Positions 19,001-26,541 of a stretch of DNA of 64,000 bases are shown here, piece after piece. Below the pieces are notes generated by a model, which worked only from the letters and a program-made list of their open reading frames with translations, was not told where the DNA came from and ran no database searches. The translations under genes were made by a program, and so were the position numbers. Source of the stretch: CAVUCE01 sp963739985 (GTDB lineage Bacteria > Bacteroidota > Ignavibacteria > Ignavibacteriales > Ignavibacteriaceae); assembly GCA_963739985.1 (NCBI GenBank), contig CAVUCE010000021.1:248001-312000 (forward strand), in the 5' to 3' direction. How positions within the stretch are numbered: the stretch's first letter is position 1; each line of letters starts with the position of its first letter.

Positions 19001-19834
19001 AATACTAAAGTCGGACAAGAAATTAACAAAGTTATTACACGTAAAAACCTTTTAGTTAGAATGGAAACTCCGAGGTTTTTCAGAGAAGGCGATGAACTTA
19101 CAATTTCTACAATAGTTCACAATTATTTGTCAGAGCAGAAAAAAGTCAAAATTATTTTTGATTCCGGAGATTTAAAACTTTTAAACGGACAATTAAATAC
19201 TCCGGGTTACAGTACAAATATTTATAGTAAAAGCAAAAATCATTACGAGTTAACAGTTGATAAAAATTCGGAAGTGAGAATTGATTGGAAAGTAAAAGTT
19301 GATGAACCAATCGGGAATGCCGTTTTAAAAGCTGAAGCATTAACAAATGAAGAATCCGATGCAGTTCAACTGACAGTTCCTATTTATCCCAAAGGCTTTA
19401 AAAATATTGAGTCTCTTACAACAGACATCGAAAATAATTCTTCTACAAAATCAATAAAGTTTAATATTCCCCGGGATGTAGATTTACGAACAGCGCAATT
19501 ATCTTTTAGTGTAAATCCGTCGTTAGCCGGAACAATGTTAAAAGCGCTTGATGATCTTGCGGGCTATCCTTACGGCTGCGTTGAACAAACGATGAGCAGA
19601 TTTTTACCGACTGTAATTGTTGCCGGAACATTCAAAAAACTTGACGCGCCTTTAAAATCAAATACTTTAAAAGAACTTCCCGATATGGTTGATAAAGGTT
19701 TGAAGCGTCTTTATAATTTTCAGCATTCCGACGGCGGATGGGGCTGGTGGACAAATGATCAAACTCATCCATACATGACGGCTTATGTTATTTATGGAAT
19801 GACTCTGGCAAAAGATGCAGGCTTTAAGATTTAA
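16088..19834 (+). CDS. Alpha-2-macroglobulin family protein, N-terminal part (frameshifted)
   Basis: 1248 residues of an exported alpha-2-macroglobulin. After a signal peptide it has MG domains, including YVYTNQPVYRPGQTVNFKAI near residue 255, a carboxypeptidase-like insert around residue 800 (VESGKVDFSKLLVILNSD...SGNYSFKNIVHGKYDLLVYL), the A2M core (VYWKPNIVTNSNGVAYVKFKMPDNLTTWRA cut here to the key words), and the thioester motif GCVEQ with Cys1164. Such proteins trap proteases in the periplasm. The frame ends at AKDAGFKI just inside the thioester domain; the rest continues one frame over at 19815. An extra T in ATTTA near 19831 explains the break. Confidence 0.88.
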   Translation: MFQSRNNLKSLSLFLLLLFPFIINSTFIKNDNVKERFNISNYTVFSPASEVSVSLYSNIRQDAEYKFRLLKIVDPIEFFSKIDRQELRINFDIWSIEKENLLKYTKIVKEWNSTINGSYITGSNKNVDVGKIDEPGIYILQASRNNLVAYCGITVSKYAMVYKNNGSEVLAYIADAESGNFVSDVKFNLYKDNKLLESKLSDKQGLVYFKLNDKLDFSDRNALLIGQTGDETVLSDPYFYFRLNNNNYTVYVYTNQPVYRPGQTVNFKAIVRKQDSNELINVNKQDFNVKVTSPKNKEVYSGVLTSDDFGSIYDSLKLDEDADLGNYSIKISKDDQTYYGSFSVEEYKKPEYEVNVNPSGNQFAYGDTIQAKVNAKYYFGSPLTTGNVQIKLYRQSYWRPWWYWSDYSWFYRSFDTDKIHGYGRKELVYSTEGKLNQDGTYDFEYKVDKELDADYTYIIEAQVQDNSRMTISGSASVYVTRGSFTISTSPERSFVPVGTPINLRVNAYDFNDNPVKTSYTLVVHYPTDNRKDRMPTYANDTLRGKTDELGKSLVTFLPRSFFPGRYSYTIIAKDSKGREIASTNYFYMGNVHNYSFGADRYGIDIVTDKDSYEKGDTLSAIIILPEKHTQLLVTFESGGILKYKMYNVDGNTLNIKEKLTAEYSPSFNISITYIRNRRLYTKMKQVGVLDKDNMLNISITHSKENYKPGEEAEYKVVVKDNNGNPVKNTQLSFGVVDESIYAIKADETPDIKNFFYAPKYSYIPTYTSLENNYFNGTSRYETKLDKYIDTNESPEGDGSIQGKIKVESGKVDFSKLLVILNSDKNFYRTTVDTSGNYSFKNIVHGKYDLLVYLDDGEMFLSDHVTINGSEKADINLGNYTNRIPTMPHFPRGGVVMEKSTNDVALQSASPTYFSAKESASDYVAPVLRSNFVDAVYWKPNIVTNSNGVAYVKFKMPDNLTTWRATVKGVTANTKVGQEINKVITRKNLLVRMETPRFFREGDELTISTIVHNYLSEQKKVKIIFDSGDLKLLNGQLNTPGYSTNIYSKSKNHYELTVDKNSEVRIDWKVKVDEPIGNAVLKAEALTNEESDAVQLTVPIYPKGFKNIESLTTDIENNSSTKSIKFNIPRDVDLRTAQLSFSVNPSLAGTMLKALDDLAGYPYGCVEQTMSRFLPTVIVAGTFKKLDAPLKSNTLKELPDMVDKGLKRLYNFQHSDGGWGWWTNDQTHPYMTAYVIYGMTLAKDAGFKI

Positions 19835-21074
19835 TCAAGATGTTTATCAAAAAGGAATAAATAGCTTGAAAGATCAAATTGATAATTCTTTTAATCTTGA
19901 TTTTACAACAAGAGCTTATATGCTTTATTCGCTAACAACTGCTCTTAAAGATAGTTCAATGAATAAAAATGTTTATGATAAAAAAATAAAAGAACTATTA
20001 AGTAAGAACCTAAATTCATACGCAGTTTCATTAATGATTTTATCTCTTAACAACATTAACAATAAAGAGGCTGCAAATTCATACGCAGATAAATTAATTA
20101 AAGAAGTTCAAGGTGAAAGTTCCTATAACTATTGGGGCGGAAAAGCATGGCATTATTCGTGGCAGGATGATAGAGTCCAAAGTACAGCATTCGCAATTAA
20201 AGCTTTATTGTCTGTAAATTCAAAAAGTGATTTAATTGATAAAGCCGTTAGATGGCTGTTGGTGCAAAAGCATGGATTTTCCTGGAGATCAACGCAAGAA
20301 ACAGCCACGGTAATTTTTGCATTAACCGATTATTTAAAGAAAACAAATGAATTAAATCCCGATTTTAATGTTGATGTTTATATTAACGGCGATAAAGTAT
20401 ATTCAAAAAAATTCGATCGGAATGATATATACTCCTATGAAAAAACATTTAAACTAGATAACATTAAAAAAAGAATTATACAGCACGGAACCAATGATAT
20501 CAGGATTGTTAAAAGCGGAAAAGGGAAATTATATTTTTCCGGTATAAGCCAATATTATTCTCCTAAGGAAAATATTAACTCTAAAAGCGGATTTGTAATT
20601 TCAAGAGAATATTATGTTTTGAAAACGGAAGATAAAGGAAATAAAATTATTTACGTAAAGCGTAAACTAGAAGGTGCTGTAAAATCGGGAGATGATATTT
20701 TAGTTAAAACCCATGTTGAATCAAAAGATCCTAATATGCAATATTTTATTTTAGAAGATATGCTGCCTTCCGGTTTTGAAGTTGTCAAAAATCAGGACAA
20801 TTATGAAATTGAAGGAGAGAATGATTATTCTCCGGTTATAAGATGGAATTACGGAATGCGACCATGGAGATGGTTCTACGCCGATAGAGAATATAGAGAT
20901 ACAAAGGTTGCTTTCTTTGTAACGAATACACAAAAATCGATGGATTTCTCTTATATAATTAAAGCACAAATTCCCGGAGATTATACAGTTATGCCTGCGC
21001 ATGGATATTTAATGTATTATCCGGAAATAGGCGCAAACAGCAAATTGATGAAAATAAAAGTGAAGGACAATTAG
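19815..21074 (+). CDS. Alpha-2-macroglobulin family protein, C-terminal part (frameshifted)
   Basis: About 413 coding residues that complete the same protein: the rest of the helical thioester domain (repeats such as YWGGKAWHYSWQDDRVQSTAFAIKAL and STQETATVIFALTDYLKK, shown only in part) and the receptor-binding C-terminal domain (DMLPSGFEVVKN, IKAQIPGDYTVMPAHGYLMYYPE). The ATG at 19815 is an artefact of the shifted frame. Removing one base from the T-run restores ...GFKINQDVYQKG..., giving roughly 1660 residues, the normal size for bacterial A2M. A terminator follows. Confidence 0.85.
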   Translation: MQALRFNQDVYQKGINSLKDQIDNSFNLDFTTRAYMLYSLTTALKDSSMNKNVYDKKIKELLSKNLNSYAVSLMILSLNNINNKEAANSYADKLIKEVQGESSYNYWGGKAWHYSWQDDRVQSTAFAIKALLSVNSKSDLIDKAVRWLLVQKHGFSWRSTQETATVIFALTDYLKKTNELNPDFNVDVYINGDKVYSKKFDRNDIYSYEKTFKLDNIKKRIIQHGTNDIRIVKSGKGKLYFSGISQYYSPKENINSKSGFVISREYYVLKTEDKGNKIIYVKRKLEGAVKSGDDILVKTHVESKDPNMQYFILEDMLPSGFEVVKNQDNYEIEGENDYSPVIRWNYGMRPWRWFYADREYRDTKVAFFVTNTQKSMDFSYIIKAQIPGDYTVMPAHGYLMYYPEIGANSKLMKIKVKDN

Positions 21075-21111
21075 TAGTTTTATTTTATAATTTTTTCACG
21101 AATTTTGTAAC

Positions 21112-21138
21112 CCGCAGAGGATTCTGCGGTTTTTTTTT
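21112..21138 (+). terminator. Intrinsic terminator after the A2M gene
   Basis: Arms CCGCAGA and TCTGCGG with a GGAT loop, followed by about nine T residues. Confidence 0.85.
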
Positions 21139-21599
21139 ATCTATCCTCTATGAGAAACAACTCTTCTTTTCTTTTCTTTTTTTACAATAATTAACCGTCT
21201 ACGATGGAAGCATTTAAATTAAATTAATCTGCAAAGGCATTAGCAAATATATTGGAAGTTTCTTTGCCCTTCTTTCGAAGGACTCAGGATGACAAGAAAA
21301 TAAAGCCAAGACATTCTAAATCTGGAAACTGGGGATGAAGAATCTTCCGAATAATAGATTCCCATTTACTTGAGAATGCACTCTCACCTCATGATGCCGA
21401 TTTTTCCGGAAATTACTCTCCTCATAAAGCTCAAATAGAGTTCGCACTGTTGAATAATTCAACAAAAAATACTCACAAATAATTCTCAAATTTAGATTTT
21501 GGTTCCCTCTTCTCAGAAATAGGAAGAATTTAATATTTAAAGTTCTAACATATGATAAGGAATTACAATTAATTACGGGAAATCGCAATTAATTCAATT
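21139..21599. other. Non-coding region upstream of the kor operon, with a repeat-like tract
   Basis: About 460 bases with no convincing gene. The stretch at 21265-21293 (TTCGAAGGACTCAGGATGAC core) and the following 80 bases read like dispersed repeat DNA, not promoter DNA. A 90-codon frame on the minus strand (21316-21588) has no recognisable features and poor composition. Close to the operon there is a direct repeat CAATTAATT at 21566 and 21586, spaced 20 bp. Confidence 0.4.
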
Positions 21600-21615
21600 T
21601 GGCATATATATTGTC
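21600..21615 (+). promoter_or_regulatory. Candidate sigma-54-type promoter of the kor operon
   Basis: TGGCA-N6-TTGTC lies about 50 bp before the ferredoxin start. It matches the -24 GG/-12 GC layout with the usual 10-base gap between the dinucleotides, but has T in place of C at -12. The AT-rich setting means it could also be chance. Confidence 0.3.
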
Positions 21616-21665
21616 CTCAAAAAGTCAATAGGTAATTTAAAATAAATTAAAAAAAGTTTAACATC

Positions 21666-21902
21666 ATGATTAAAGGAACCGTTATTATAGATCGGGATGT
21701 ATGCAAGGGTTGTGAACTCTGTATAGAAGCGTGTCCTCAGAACAGTTTAGCTTTATCCAAGCAAATAAATGTTCGAGGTTACCGGTTTGCGGAATTGGTA
21801 CAGGACAATTGTACCGGCTGCATTAACTGTGCGCTTGTTTGTCCCGACGTAGCAATAACCGTCTATAGGCAGCCAAAATCTGCTTTAAAAAAGGCGATAT
21901 AA
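21666..21902 (+). CDS. korD: 4Fe-4S dicluster ferredoxin subunit of 2-oxoacid oxidoreductase
   Basis: A 78-residue ferredoxin with two cluster motifs, CKGCELCIEACPQNS and CTGCINCALVCPD. It is the delta-type subunit that carries electrons from the 2-oxoacid:ferredoxin oxidoreductase. It starts the operon; the alpha subunit begins about 50 bp later. The choice of Kor (2-oxoglutarate) over Vor or Por rests on the alpha and beta sequences and is not certain. Confidence 0.85.
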   Translation: MIKGTVIIDRDVCKGCELCIEACPQNSLALSKQINVRGYRFAELVQDNCTGCINCALVCPDVAITVYRQPKSALKKAI

Positions 21903-21960
21903 TTAACAGGATATCCAAAAGATATCTAATTGTTCATCATGTACAATCATGGGTTTTTTT

Positions 21961-23055
21961 ATGTCACAAATAGATAATGGTAAAAAAGATATTCGCCTTA
22001 TGAAAGGAAATGAGGCGTTAGCGGAGGCCGCGATTCGAGCAAGAATCGACGCGTACTTCGGTTACCCGATTACCCCACAATCCGAAATATTGGAATATTT
22101 TACACGGGAGATGCCAAAGCGCAGCGGCGTTGTACTTCAAGCTGAAAGTGAGTTGGCAGCAATAAATATGGTTTATGGCGGAGCAGGTGCGGGTGGAAGG
22201 GTTATGACATCTTCCTCGAGTCCGGGTTTTAGTCTTATGCAAGAAGGAATTTCATATATCGCTTCCGCAGAACTTCCTTGCTTGCTGGTTAATGTTAACA
22301 GGGGAGGCCCGGGCTTAGGAACTATTCAACCTTCACAAGGGGATTATTTTCAAGCTACTAAAGGCGGGGGACACGGAGATTATCACTTAATTGTGCTTGC
22401 TCCTGCTTCTGTTCAAGAAATGTCGGATTTTGTTTTCGATGCTATTCGTTTAGCTGAAAAATATAAAAATCCTGCTATGATTTTAGCGGACGGCGCACTT
22501 GGACAAATGATGGAAAAAGTTGTGCTGCCCGAAGAAGATTCACTACCAAAATCGGTTAAAAAATGGGCGACCGTAGGTAAACCTAAAGACAGAGAGAGAA
22601 ATGTAATTACTTCGCTATTTATAGAACCTGAAAAAATGGAGATGATAAATATAAATCTTCAAGCGAAGTATGCCGAAATTCAAAAAGAAGTCCGCTTTGA
22701 AGAAATAAATACGCAAGATGCGGAAATTCTTTTGGTTGCTTTCGGACTATCGGCAAGAGTATGTCAAAAAACCGTTGATCTTGGAAGAGAAAAAGGAATA
22801 AAACTTGGTTTGTTAAGACCTATTACTCTTTATCCTTTTCCTAAAAACATACTGGCAGAATATTCAAAAAAAGTTGAATTCATGCTGGTGGTAGAAATGA
22901 ACGCAGGGCAAATGGTTGAAGATGTTTCTCTTGCGGCCAACGGAAAATGTCCGGTTTACTTTAAAGGAAGAATGGGAGGAATGATCCCTTCACCCGAAGA
23001 AGTGATGGAAGAAATTGAATCCATCATCGAAAAATCAACTATTAGTCAAGAATAA
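21961..23055 (+). CDS. korA: 2-oxoacid:ferredoxin oxidoreductase subunit alpha (Kor/Vor type)
   Basis: About 364 residues. KGNEALAEAAIRARIDAYFGYPITPQSEI is the typical start of the pyrimidine-binding domain (quoted only in part here: GYPITPQSEI), followed by the GGPGLG and PSQGDYFQ motifs near residue 115 and a transketolase C-terminal-like domain (LLRPITLYPFP). The enzyme converts 2-oxoglutarate and CoA to succinyl-CoA, reducing ferredoxin; in anaerobes it can run in the carboxylating direction. An in-frame ATG four codons earlier (21949) is an alternative start; neither has a strong ribosome site. Confidence 0.88.
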   Translation: MSQIDNGKKDIRLMKGNEALAEAAIRARIDAYFGYPITPQSEILEYFTREMPKRSGVVLQAESELAAINMVYGGAGAGGRVMTSSSSPGFSLMQEGISYIASAELPCLLVNVNRGGPGLGTIQPSQGDYFQATKGGGHGDYHLIVLAPASVQEMSDFVFDAIRLAEKYKNPAMILADGALGQMMEKVVLPEEDSLPKSVKKWATVGKPKDRERNVITSLFIEPEKMEMININLQAKYAEIQKEVRFEEINTQDAEILLVAFGLSARVCQKTVDLGREKGIKLGLLRPITLYPFPKNILAEYSKKVEFMLVVEMNAGQMVEDVSLAANGKCPVYFKGRMGGMIPSPEEVMEEIESIIEKSTISQE

Positions 23056-23065
23056 AGGTAGTGAA

Positions 23066-23836
23066 ATGCAAAATGAAATAACGACAAACGGTTTTGAGGT
23101 GGTTTATAAAAAACCGTCTACCTTAACGGACACGGTTTTCCACTATTGCCCGGGTTGCGGCCACAGTGTTGTACATAGAGTTCTTATGGAAGTTGTTGAG
23201 GAAATGGGAATACAAGATCAAACTATAGGCGTGGCACCGGTTGGCTGCTCTGTTTTTGCCTATAATTATATGGATATAGATATGCAAGAGGCTGCGCACG
23301 GAAGAGCGAGTGCTGTTGCAACAGGAGTTAAAAGAGTATTACCTGATAAGTATGTTTTTTCTTATCAAGGAGATGGTGATTTGGCAGCGATAGGTACGGC
23401 CGAAACAGTACATACTGTTAACCGCGGTGAAAATATTTTAATGTTGTTTATTAACAACGCTATTTACGGAATGACCGGTGGACAAATGGCTCCTACAACT
23501 TTGCTTGAGCAAGTTACTTCAACTTCTCCTTACGGCAGAAATTCGGCGCTAATGGGCTATCCGTTAAAAATTACCGATTTATTAGCTCAGTTACCCGGCG
23601 CATATTATGTTACAAGACAAGCTGTTTACAGCGCGGGAGCCGTACGTAAATTGAAAAAATCAATTGAGAAAGCTTTCGAATATCAAAAATTAAATAGAGG
23701 TACCAGCTTTATTGAAGTTGTGTCTAATTGTCCTTCGGGATGGAAAATGACACCTGTTGAAGCAAACGGATGGCTGGAAAAAAATATGTTTCCAATGTAT
23801 CCGCTCGGTGATTTAAAAGTACCTAAAGATAAATAA
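23066..23836 (+). CDS. korB: 2-oxoacid:ferredoxin oxidoreductase subunit beta
   Basis: About 256 residues. TPP-binding features: FHYCPGCGHSVVHR near the N-terminus, GDGDLAAIGTAE for the Mg/TPP motif, and INNAIYGMTGGQMAPTT. The open frame reaches back to 23015 inside korA, but the ATG at 23066 follows AAAGGTAGTGA, a good ribosome site, and fits family length. It pairs with the alpha subunit. Confidence 0.9.
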   Translation: MQNEITTNGFEVVYKKPSTLTDTVFHYCPGCGHSVVHRVLMEVVEEMGIQDQTIGVAPVGCSVFAYNYMDIDMQEAAHGRASAVATGVKRVLPDKYVFSYQGDGDLAAIGTAETVHTVNRGENILMLFINNAIYGMTGGQMAPTTLLEQVTSTSPYGRNSALMGYPLKITDLLAQLPGAYYVTRQAVYSAGAVRKLKKSIEKAFEYQKLNRGTSFIEVVSNCPSGWKMTPVEANGWLEKNMFPMYPLGDLKVPKDK

Positions 23837-23899
23837 ATAATTTTGAAAGAAGTTCTTACTGTTATATAAATAACAGAAAAAAATAAAAAGGATTTTGAA

Positions 23900-24463
23900 A
23901 TGCAGCAGCCACATGAAATAATTTTCGCGGGATTCGGCGGGCAGGGTATTCTTTCGATGGGACAAATTATTGCCTATGCCGCGATGATTGAAAATAAAGA
24001 AGTAAGCTGGATGCCTTCGTACGGACCCGAAATGAGAGGCGGAACCGCAAACTGTATTGTTATTGTTTCCGATTCCAGGATCAGCTCTCCCATAATTTCC
24101 AGGTTCGATTCGGCAATTGTACTAAATCAGCCTTCTCTTGAAAAATTTGAGCATGAAGTTAAACCAGGCGGACTATTGATGTATGAACAGTCAAGTATTA
24201 TAACTGCTCCTACAAGGGAAGATATTGAGGTACTGGCGATTCCTGCAAACGATGAAGCTCAAAAATTAAATAAAAAACAAGTTGCAAACATGATACTTGT
24301 CGGAGCGTTTTTAGAAAAACGTCCGGTAGTAAAAATTGAAAACATATTAAAAGCATTAACAAAAGTTCTGCCAGAACGTCATCATCACTTGATTCCGTTA
24401 AACGAGCAAGCATTAGAGATAGGCGGCAAAATAGCAAAAAATAGTGAGCATTTAGTTTATTAA
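23900..24463 (+). CDS. korC: 2-oxoacid:ferredoxin oxidoreductase subunit gamma
   Basis: A 187-residue gamma subunit with GFGGQGILSMGQIIAYAAM near the N-terminus (partly quoted: GFGGQGI), the SYGPEMRGG motif, and the PANDEAQKLNKKQVANMILVGA-type segment. It joins the KorAB complex. It lies 63 bp after korB in the same operon. Confidence 0.9.
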   Translation: MQQPHEIIFAGFGGQGILSMGQIIAYAAMIENKEVSWMPSYGPEMRGGTANCIVIVSDSRISSPIISRFDSAIVLNQPSLEKFEHEVKPGGLLMYEQSSIITAPTREDIEVLAIPANDEAQKLNKKQVANMILVGAFLEKRPVVKIENILKALTKVLPERHHHLIPLNEQALEIGGKIAKNSEHLVY

Positions 24464-24498
24464 AAATATAGAAAAATCATATATAAGTGGGGTTCGCC

Positions 24499-24768
24499 AT
24501 GAAAGACAATGATGTAAAATGTGTCCGCGCATGCAGAAACACTTGCGCAATGCTTAACGAAGCCTTAAGGAAAGAGGCCTCTTTAGTTCGTTTTTACGAA
24601 AGTATGCTGGAGCAATGTAACTTTCCGGAAGTAAGATCTTTTGTAACTGATCTTGTGGAAGACAAAAGAAAAAGCATACTTAGCATTATTCAAAAATTGA
24701 ATGAGATACACGCGCATTCGGAAGTATTGGACGGAGTTTATTCCAGTTTCAATAATATTGATGGCTAA
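24499..24768 (+). CDS. Small protein of the kor operon, function unknown
   Basis: About 89 residues, mostly helical by composition, with three Cys near the start (CVRACRNTC) and a fourth in the middle (LEQCNF). The predicted pair of long helices resembles a small four-helix-bundle or ferritin-like half, but no metal-ligand set is complete, so I do not assign a function. It follows korC by about 35 bp. A GTG four codons upstream (24487) is another possible start. Confidence 0.6.
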   Translation: MKDNDVKCVRACRNTCAMLNEALRKEASLVRFYESMLEQCNFPEVRSFVTDLVEDKRKSILSIIQKLNEIHAHSEVLDGVYSSFNNIDG

Positions 24769-24799
24769 TTGTTGAATATTTAATCGTTTTTAATCTGTT

Positions 24800-24823
24800 A
24801 CCCTTGAATGTATTGAAGGGTTT
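24800..24823 (+). terminator. Weak stem-loop after the kor operon
   Basis: Arms ACCCTT / AAGGGT with a 10-base loop and a short T-tract. It lies about 30 bp past the last operon gene. Confidence 0.35.
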
Positions 24824-24836
24824 ATAACGGTTAAAT

Positions 24837-24865
24837 TTGACAAGTGAAGAATGATTTGCTATATT
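24837..24865 (+). promoter_or_regulatory. Sigma-70-type promoter of the tRNA-fMet gene
   Basis: TTGACA, 17-base spacer, TATATT. The tRNA begins about 90 bp downstream. The leader holds a 7-bp inverted repeat (ACACAAC at 24884, GTTGTGT at 24904). Confidence 0.6.
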
Positions 24866-24959
24866 TGTTGTCTAGTTTGAAATACACAACGAATTAAATA
24901 TTTGTTGTGTAATATTAAAGTGAAATTAAAAAGTTCTTAAAAATATAAAGATATTACAT

Positions 24960-25032
<73 letters not shown>

Positions 25033-25046
25033 CTAAGAAAAACACT

Positions 25047-25085
25047 AACCCTTTGTTTCTTAATAAGTTGCAAAGGGTTTTTTGT
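25047..25085 (+). terminator. Element-supplied terminator for tRNA-fMet
   Basis: Arms AACCCTTTG (25047) and CAAAGGGTT (25071) followed by a T-run. It lies 15 bases past the tRNA and can replace the native terminator that integration moved to 41107. The left arm is also half of an inverted repeat with 41079-41090. Confidence 0.75.
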
Positions 25086-25397
25086 TTCCAACATACAAAT
25101 AACATACGAAACTTGTTCAGTTTCAATAATTATCTTCGTTCCACTATTTTTCTTGTATGAATCCCACTATTTAAAAGAACTTAAACTAATAAAATTCTAA
25201 AGTCCATTGTTCCAAAATAATTTCATTTATCACAAAATTCAATTTGCAAATTATATTATCCAAGTTCTAAAATGTAAGTAAATTATTAGTTATTTAAGTT
25301 TGCACTTTTTCTTGTGAACTCAACATACTTCAAAAATCTTTCTCTATAGAAATTTCTGTTCACACTTGGTTGGTGCGGATATTGACAATTTTAACTA
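25086..25397. other. Non-coding left end of the element
   Basis: About 310 AT-rich bases without a gene. Short direct repeats are present: AACATAC at 25090 and 25101 (11 bp apart, about one helical turn) and CCACTATTT at 25141 and 25164. Their position beside attL fits integrase or excisionase arm sites, but this is inference. Confidence 0.35.
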
Positions 25398-25424
25398 CCT
25401 CCACTTGAAAAGTGGAGGTTTTAT
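25398..25424 (+). terminator. Orphan terminator-like stem-loop
   Basis: Perfect 9-bp arms CCTCCACTT / AAGTGGAGG, GAA loop, then TTTT. It points plus, yet no plus-strand gene lies before it inside the element, so it may end an unannotated transcript or protect the lipoprotein gene. Confidence 0.6.
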
Positions 25425-25469
25425 TATACTGTTTGTATTAAACTTTCTATCTGTAAAATAGATTTAGTT

Positions 25470-25925
25470 TTATTCCTCCCTTTTGATTGCAAAACCCGAA
25501 AACATCAAACCTTGAATTGATATCGTACCATCTAATTTGGAAATCGTTTCCGCATGAAAACGTGTTACTGCGTCAGCACCCATTCGTTTTGCATGTTGAT
25601 ATAGACTATCCACAGCTTCGTTAGACAATATTTTATTGATAAACCAATGTTCTCCATAAGTAGTATTATATATTTTTTCAGTAGTAAATATCGAAAACTT
25701 ATCTTGGGAAACTTCGGGGTAAACATTAACAGAAATGAATCCTATCGATTTATATTTACCGGAATATTTTTCAGGTGTAAATAAAAACCCTTTATTAGTA
25801 TAAGGTCTAAAATCAAATCCAGTAAAAGTAATACCTTTGTTTAGTTCATGAATTCCTTGGCCACAACCTAAGAAAAAAGTGCCGAATGTTAGTAAAAAAG
25901 AGATTATAATTAGTTTAGCTCTCAT
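25470..25925 (-). CDS. Lipoprotein of unknown function
   Basis: 151 residues with a lipoprotein signal peptide (IIISFLLTFGTFFLGC, lipobox LGC with Cys at about residue 21). The mature part is globular and ends with AKRMGADAVTRFHAETIS, resembling the core of YbjQ/YhcN-like small domains (a MGADAV signature), but I cannot place it with confidence. It is the gene nearest attL and lies about 600 bp away from the defence array; it may be cargo. Confidence 0.6.
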   Translation of the reverse strand: MRAKLIIISFLLTFGTFFLGCGQGIHELNKGITFTGFDFRPYTNKGFLFTPEKYSGKYKSIGFISVNVYPEVSQDKFSIFTTEKIYNTTYGEHWFINKILSNEAVDSLYQHAKRMGADAVTRFHAETISKLDGTISIQGLMFSGFAIKREE

Positions 25926-26541
25926 CGATTCCCCTTAAATTTTGTTAATTACAAATAATAGGTTGCAAAGTTAATTCATTTCCTATCTTGTTACAAGATG
26001 AAGGTTTAGGTTATATATAATAAAGTATAGTATTTTTTTTATTCCTCAATTATTTTCATGTCTTTTCTAGTTAAACCGTGTAACTTGAGACCATCTAATT
26101 TAATTCATTTTATATATCCTGAATTTCATATTTTTCACTAAGAGTTATTTTATTCATTTAGGAATTCATCGAATTTAAATTCGTCATAAGCTTTTTATTT
26201 GTAAATAAAAATCCCATCTTTTATTCTCAAGCTGCTTTCTATAATCAAGATTTAGGAAAAAGATTTATCTAAATTGAAGGAGTCCTTAAAGTACGCCAGA
26301 GATTCCGCATGTGCATAATTTTTATTTGTATTCGCTAATGAAGCTTCTGGCAATATTAATGAGGGTATAGAATTAATACAGTCGGCGCCAAGATTTGAAC
26401 CACTTTATGCTGACTATCTTTATGAGCTAAGAAGAAAGTTAGGTGTATAGGCAGTAAAGATGCAAACACGCATTACTAGATAATGGTTGCTTCTCTCACA
26501 ACGTCCATGTTTCCCCCTGTTAATTGTGAAGATATTAATAG
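25926..26541. other. 616-bp non-coding gap with a coding remnant
   Basis: Mostly AT-rich sequence with stops in all frames. The only protein-like stretch is the plus-strand remnant at 26319-26450, listed separately. The rest shows no clear promoter, repeat or hairpin. Confidence 0.4.
26319..26450 (+). pseudogene. Possible remnant of a TPR-like coding sequence
   Basis: The frame ending at the TAG at 26448 reads ...ANEASGNINEGIELIQSA... and ...ADYLYELRRKLGV, helical text like the end of a tetratricopeptide protein. Just upstream a different frame (HNFYLYSL) would continue it, so at least one frameshift separates the pieces. It has no start codon. Short, so uncertain. Confidence 0.35.

Noticed and set aside
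19815..19834. Programmed ribosomal frameshift in the A2M gene
   Set aside because: No slippery heptamer with a downstream structure; a simple extra T explains the break.
21316..21588. 90-codon minus-strand frame before the kor operon
   Set aside because: No ribosome site, no known domain, and it overlaps a repeat-like tract.
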